6,791 nt of DNA from positions 1 to 6,791 of the forward strand of contig CALQZM010000046.1 of assembly GCA_943349385.1 (NCBI GenBank), read 5' to 3'. Source of the stretch: Candidatus Peribacteria bacterium (GTDB lineage: Bacteria; Patescibacteriota; Gracilibacteria; UBA1369; GCA-2718715). Position numbers and translations under genes: made by a program. The notes beneath the pieces are model-generated. The model saw only the letters and a list, made by a program, of their open reading frames with translations. It did not search any database and was not told the origin of the DNA. Each line of letters opens with the position of its first letter. Positions within the stretch are counted from its first letter, which is position 1. Positions 6,470 to 6,791 of this stretch are shown one piece after another.

Positions 6470-6791
6470 ATGAATTTAAATCGAATAATAAGTAGTTGCT
6501 TAATAGTAACTTTGCTTCTTACAATATCACCAAGTTTATCTGTACCTACTGTAGGTGCAGCCCCAGACCCAGATGCTTCTGCTACGATTCAAGATGATTT
6601 GGTTAGTTTTTGGTCTATGAATGAAGTCGAAGGAGATACTCGCTACGATCAACAAGGTATACATGATTTAGGTGCTTTTGGTTCTCCAGAATCTATAACT
6701 GGTGTTGTGGGTAATGCTGTTTCTTTGACTCCTGTATATAGTCAGTATTTGCTTTCAAATTCAACTGAATTTTTAACTACTGGAGGCGGTC
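6470..6791 (+). CDS. Exported LamG/concanavalin A-like domain protein, 5' part only
   Basis: The frame is open from ATG 6470 to the right edge, giving 107 codons. The first 30 residues form a typical Sec signal peptide: Arg5, a hydrophobic core (about 6-25) and a VGA signal-peptidase site at 28-30. A short acidic and proline-containing stretch follows. From about residue 43 the sequence reads LVSFWSMNEVEGD, then a short DL strand, then GVVGNAVSL and a YL strand. This is the pattern of LamG-like (laminin G/pentraxin) beta-sandwich domains at the start of surface proteins; the FWSMNE segment corresponds to the family's common W-x-x-D/N-E. Such domains often bind carbohydrate, but the ligand here is unknown. 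The protein is probably much longer. An ATG four bases upstream (6466) leads to a stop after nine codons, so 6470 is the start. It diverges from the guanylyltransferase operon. The fold call is moderate because only the first strands are visible. Confidence 0.8.
   Translation, partial: MNLNRIISSCLIVTLLLTISPSLSVPTVGAAPDPDASATIQDDLVSFWSMNEVEGDTRYDQQGIHDLGAFGSPESITGVVGNAVSLTPVYSQYLLSNSTEFLTTGGG

Noticed and set aside
6466..6495. Nine-codon reading frame starting at ATG 6466, overlapping the LamG gene start
   Set aside because: It ends at TAG after nine codons and gives no signal peptide. The ATG at 6470 gives a clear one. An upstream ORF role is possible but unsupported.
1..6791. Reassigned UGA (as glycine in Gracilibacteria/Absconditabacteria)
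   Set aside because: No coding frame here contains an in-frame TGA and glycine is encoded by normal GGN codons, so the standard code explains everything. The absence of TGA among four stops is too small a sample to mean more.
1..6791. tRNA, rRNA, CRISPR array, riboswitch or insertion sequence
   Set aside because: I saw no tandem spaced repeats, terminal inverted repeats, transposase motifs or conserved RNA sequence blocks, and the intergenic gaps are mostly too short to hold them.

Overview
The window is AT-rich bacterial DNA with tightly packed genes. The longest stretch between two genes is 169 bp, and there are no RNA genes, CRISPR arrays or insertion sequences. PriA, a fused SecD-SecF and a GDP-mannose pyrophosphorylase mark it as bacterial. 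The standard genetic code fits: no reading frame contains an in-frame TGA, and all four visible stops are TAA or TAG. The small compact genes, missing Shine-Dalgarno sequences, reduced PriA and LamG-type surface protein would suit a member of the Patescibacteria (Candidate Phyla Radiation). That placement is an inference from style, not from a marker gene.

Layout. Positions 1-1270 (minus strand) hold the first 423 codons of priA, which runs off the left edge. It is missing from simple start-to-stop ORF lists because its stop lies outside the window. A 43-bp divergent gap separates it from a 67-residue DUF1858 CxxC protein (1314-1517, plus). A symmetric GC-rich hairpin with A and T tracts (1586-1625) then serves as a terminator for both converging transcription units. 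A probable minus-strand operon follows, in transcription order: a mannose-1-phosphate guanylyltransferase (6300-5260), a small phosphomannose-isomerase-type cupin (5202-4804) and a 1047-residue SecDF (4780-1637). A divergent gap of 169 bp then precedes the start of an exported LamG-type protein (6470 to the right edge, plus).

The most interesting object is SecDF. Where other SecD proteins carry the P1 'head', this one has about 250 residues containing a parvulin (PpiC-type) prolyl isomerase with its key residues. In front of it lies what looks like a second, degenerate parvulin module. The SecD membrane bundle also seems to carry an extra transmembrane hairpin, giving about 14 instead of 12 helices. 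The inference is a proton-driven export motor with a built-in folding catalyst on the outer face of the membrane.

The other genes fit a cell-envelope theme. GDP-mannose synthesis supplies sugar for surface glycans, SecDF helps move proteins across the membrane, and the LamG protein is a likely exported surface product. PriA (replication restart) and the DUF1858 protein form a separate, functionally unrelated pair.
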